Part shown: piece after piece, positions 62,433 through 64,000 of the stretch
Layout: each line of letters starts with the position of its first letter
How positions within the stretch are numbered: position 1 is the first letter of the stretch
DNA from: Kastovskya adunca ATA6-11-RM4
Lineage (GTDB): Bacteria; Cyanobacteriota; Cyanobacteriia; Cyanobacteriales; Coleofasciculaceae
Assembly: GCA_019359445.1 (NCBI GenBank)
Contig: JAHHHJ010000022.1
Coordinates: 34,668-98,667, forward strand
Direction of reading: 5' to 3'
Length of the DNA stretch: 64,000 bases
Translations under genes and position numbers: made by a program
Notes under the pieces: generated by a model
Seen by the model: only the letters and a program-made list of their open reading frames with translations
What the model was told of the DNA's origin: nothing
The model's database searches: none

Positions 62433-64000
62433 ATGAGCCAGATAAAAGCAACAATCAGCGGGTTTAGCCTATTACTGGCGACGACATCTCTTTTGGGGAT
62501 CGTTGACAGCCGACCAGTGACAGCACAATCATCAGTGGTTCCAGCCACTAATGTTACGGGTGTTGCTCCGCAGGGAAACCAAATAAATATCAGTGGGGGT
62601 GAACGTTCCAGTGATGGCACAAACCTTTTCCATACCTTTACAGAATTTGGTCTGAATTCTGGGCAAGTTGCCAATTTTTTGTCTAGCCCAGAAACACTGA
62701 ACATTTTCTCTCGTGTTACGGGTGGTAACCCGTCCATCATCAATGGACAACTTCAAGTCACAGGCGGCAACACAAACCTATTTTTGATGAATCCAGCCGG
62801 AGTGGTTTTTGGCTCCGGTGCTACTTTGAACATCCCTGGCGACTTCACCGCTACAACTGCGACAGGGATCGGCTTTGGTGAGAATCGTTGGTTAAACGCC
62901 ACAGGTACCAATGATTACTCGAATCTGAGCGGTACACCCAATACATTCGCTTTTGGCTCTACCCAGCCAGGAGCGATTATCAACGAAGCTGCCCTAAGCG
63001 TGTCAGCCGGACAAGACCTGACCTTATTAGGCGGTACAGTTGTCAGCACCAAGATATTGGAGGCTCCAGGCGGCAACATCACAATCGCGGCAGTTCCTGG
63101 CGAAAACTTGGTACGCATCACCCCAGAGGGACAAGCACTCAGCTTAGAAGTAACGCCAATTCCGGCTAACTCCGGCATTACCCCCCCTCCAGGTGGCTTT
63201 ACGCCTTCCCCAACTATCGCGCAACTGATTACCGGAGGAAATGTTAGTAATGCAACTAGCCTCAGTACAAATGCTCAAGGTCAGGTAGAACTCAAGGGTT
63301 CTGGCGTTACCGTAACAGATGGAGATATCGCGGTTCAAAACATTAGGACTAATGAAAACCTAGGTCTTGGCAGCAGCGGCTCCGTTACTATGTCTGCTCC
63401 TGGCAAGATCTCCACAGGTAATATCAACACCAGTAATGAAGCGGGTAGTGGAGGAGCAGTCAGTTTAAGCGCCCGAGGGGGTATCTCGACAGGCAATATC
63501 AACACCAGCTCATCGGGAGATGCCGGTGATGTGACCTTATCTACCCAAGGCGCAGTGAGGATTCGCAACAACATAAATGCGATGTCTAGTACGGGTAACG
63601 GTGGCGATGTCGAACTCACGGCAGCTAGCGCTGATTACAACAATATCAAGACCAATGGAAGTATTTCTCGTAATGGAAATACGCCTTGCCTAATAGGGCT
63701 ATGTAATAATCCTGGAACAGATCCAGTAGACAATCCTCCTGTAGAAGAGCCAAACCCGACTCAGGGCGGCTCAGAGCCGGATGAGGAAGTACCAATATCA
63801 ACACCAGTTGAAGAGCCGCAGCCGCAACCAACGCCAGTTGAAGAGCCAAACCCGGCTCAGGGCGCTCCAGTAGACAATCCCACAACGGAAGAACCAGACA
63901 CCAATGAGGGCGGTTCAGTAGACAATCCCCCCACAACGGAAGAACCAGACTCCAATGAGGGCGCTCCAGTAGACAATCCCCCCACAACGGAAGAACCAGA
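62433..64000 (+). CDS. TPS-domain secreted protein, C-terminus outside window
   Basis: A frame opens at ATG 62433 and runs to the end of the window without a stop (522 codons so far). It has a signal peptide (ending about TAQSS), then the filamentous-haemagglutinin-type TPS domain, paralogous to that of the upstream gene: GTNLFHTFTEFGLNSGQVAN, NLFLMNPAGVVFGSGATLN and LTLLGGTVVST. A beta-helix region with GKISTGNINTS repeats follows. From about residue 430 it becomes a Pro/Glu/Asp-rich repeat. A CHAT domain could lie beyond the window, as in the upstream paralog, but cannot be seen. Confidence 0.9.
   Translation, partial: MSQIKATISGFSLLLATTSLLGIVDSRPVTAQSSVVPATNVTGVAPQGNQINISGGERSSDGTNLFHTFTEFGLNSGQVANFLSSPETLNIFSRVTGGNPSIINGQLQVTGGNTNLFLMNPAGVVFGSGATLNIPGDFTATTATGIGFGENRWLNATGTNDYSNLSGTPNTFAFGSTQPGAIINEAALSVSAGQDLTLLGGTVVSTKILEAPGGNITIAAVPGENLVRITPEGQALSLEVTPIPANSGITPPPGGFTPSPTIAQLITGGNVSNATSLSTNAQGQVELKGSGVTVTDGDIAVQNIRTNENLGLGSSGSVTMSAPGKISTGNINTSNEAGSGGAVSLSARGGISTGNINTSSSGDAGDVTLSTQGAVRIRNNINAMSSTGNGGDVELTAASADYNNIKTNGSISRNGNTPCLIGLCNNPGTDPVDNPPVEEPNPTQGGSEPDEEVPISTPVEEPQPQPTPVEEPNPAQGAPVDNPTTEEPDTNEGGSVDNPPTTEEPDSNEGAPVDNPPTTEEP
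63870..64000 (+). repeat. 48/51-bp tandem repeats encoding a Pro/Glu-rich tail
   Basis: Units start at 63870, 63918 and 63969 with periods of 48 and 51 bp. Each encodes VDNPPTTEEPD followed by NEGG or NEGA. The array continues beyond the window. The one-codon difference between units shows in-frame slippage. Confidence 0.85.

Overview
The window is a chromosomal segment from a cyanobacterium, most likely a filamentous one of the Microcoleus/Coleofasciculus/Oscillatoria type. The evidence is the very frequent HIP1 octamer GCGATCGC, typical cyanobacterial families (HetZ, tandem lipoproteins with a STAC lipobox, RRM-type RNA-binding protein, TPS-CHAT proteins, pentapeptide-repeat membrane proteins, Uma2 nucleases) and many short dispersed hairpins and heptamer repeats between genes. 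No rRNA, tRNA, CRISPR array or intact insertion sequence was seen. The species cannot be named from this sequence alone.

Layout. 1-11 kb: the end of a WD40 protein coupled to tsaB, an M48 protease, an unrecognised 460-aa protein, two tandem lipoproteins, larC divergent from a Sua5/YciO gene, hetZ, a PHP-domain hydrolase, and a 36-aa membrane-protein gene (minus strand) with its own terminator. 11.5-22 kb is an accessory and decaying region. It holds a GNAT remnant, pyrC, an internally deleted integron-type integrase, a two-gene pentapeptide/membrane unit, two katG 3' fragments in a 5-kb-spaced duplication, a flavin monooxygenase divergent from a TetR regulator with two operators, a LysR fragment, a Panacea (DUF4065) toxin-antitoxin pair and a P-loop kinase. 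Four attC-like imperfect palindromes in one orientation punctuate it, three of them directly behind stop codons.

22-33 kb: a NarL-type response regulator, a GT2 glycosyltransferase, a vanadium haloperoxidase-type protein, a frame-broken CoiA-like gene, a formate/nitrite-type channel, a Uma2 nuclease, mraY, a baeRF-type protein and a DUF1361 membrane protein. 33-49 kb is mostly housekeeping: tldD, a NERD-helicase-pentapeptide fusion, exoD, dedA, ahcY, an MscS channel, small conserved proteins, panB, a beta-propeller protein, a CPBP protease, clpS and a Gfo/Idh/MocA oxidoreductase.

49-64 kb: a strongly diverged QueA-like protein, a PAS-PAS histidine kinase, an RRM protein, an ACT-malic enzyme, an SRPBCC protein, a ParM-like actin with a ParR-like partner, a ChuX/HutX-like protein and two tandem TPS-domain secreted proteins. 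The first of these carries a CHAT protease domain. The second runs off the window through a Pro/Glu-rich repeat.

The most unusual part is 12.7-22 kb. The integron-type integrase remnant, the aligned attC-like sites and the short gene cassettes (toxin-antitoxin, kinase) together suggest a relic chromosomal integron or a cluster of attC sites without an integrase.
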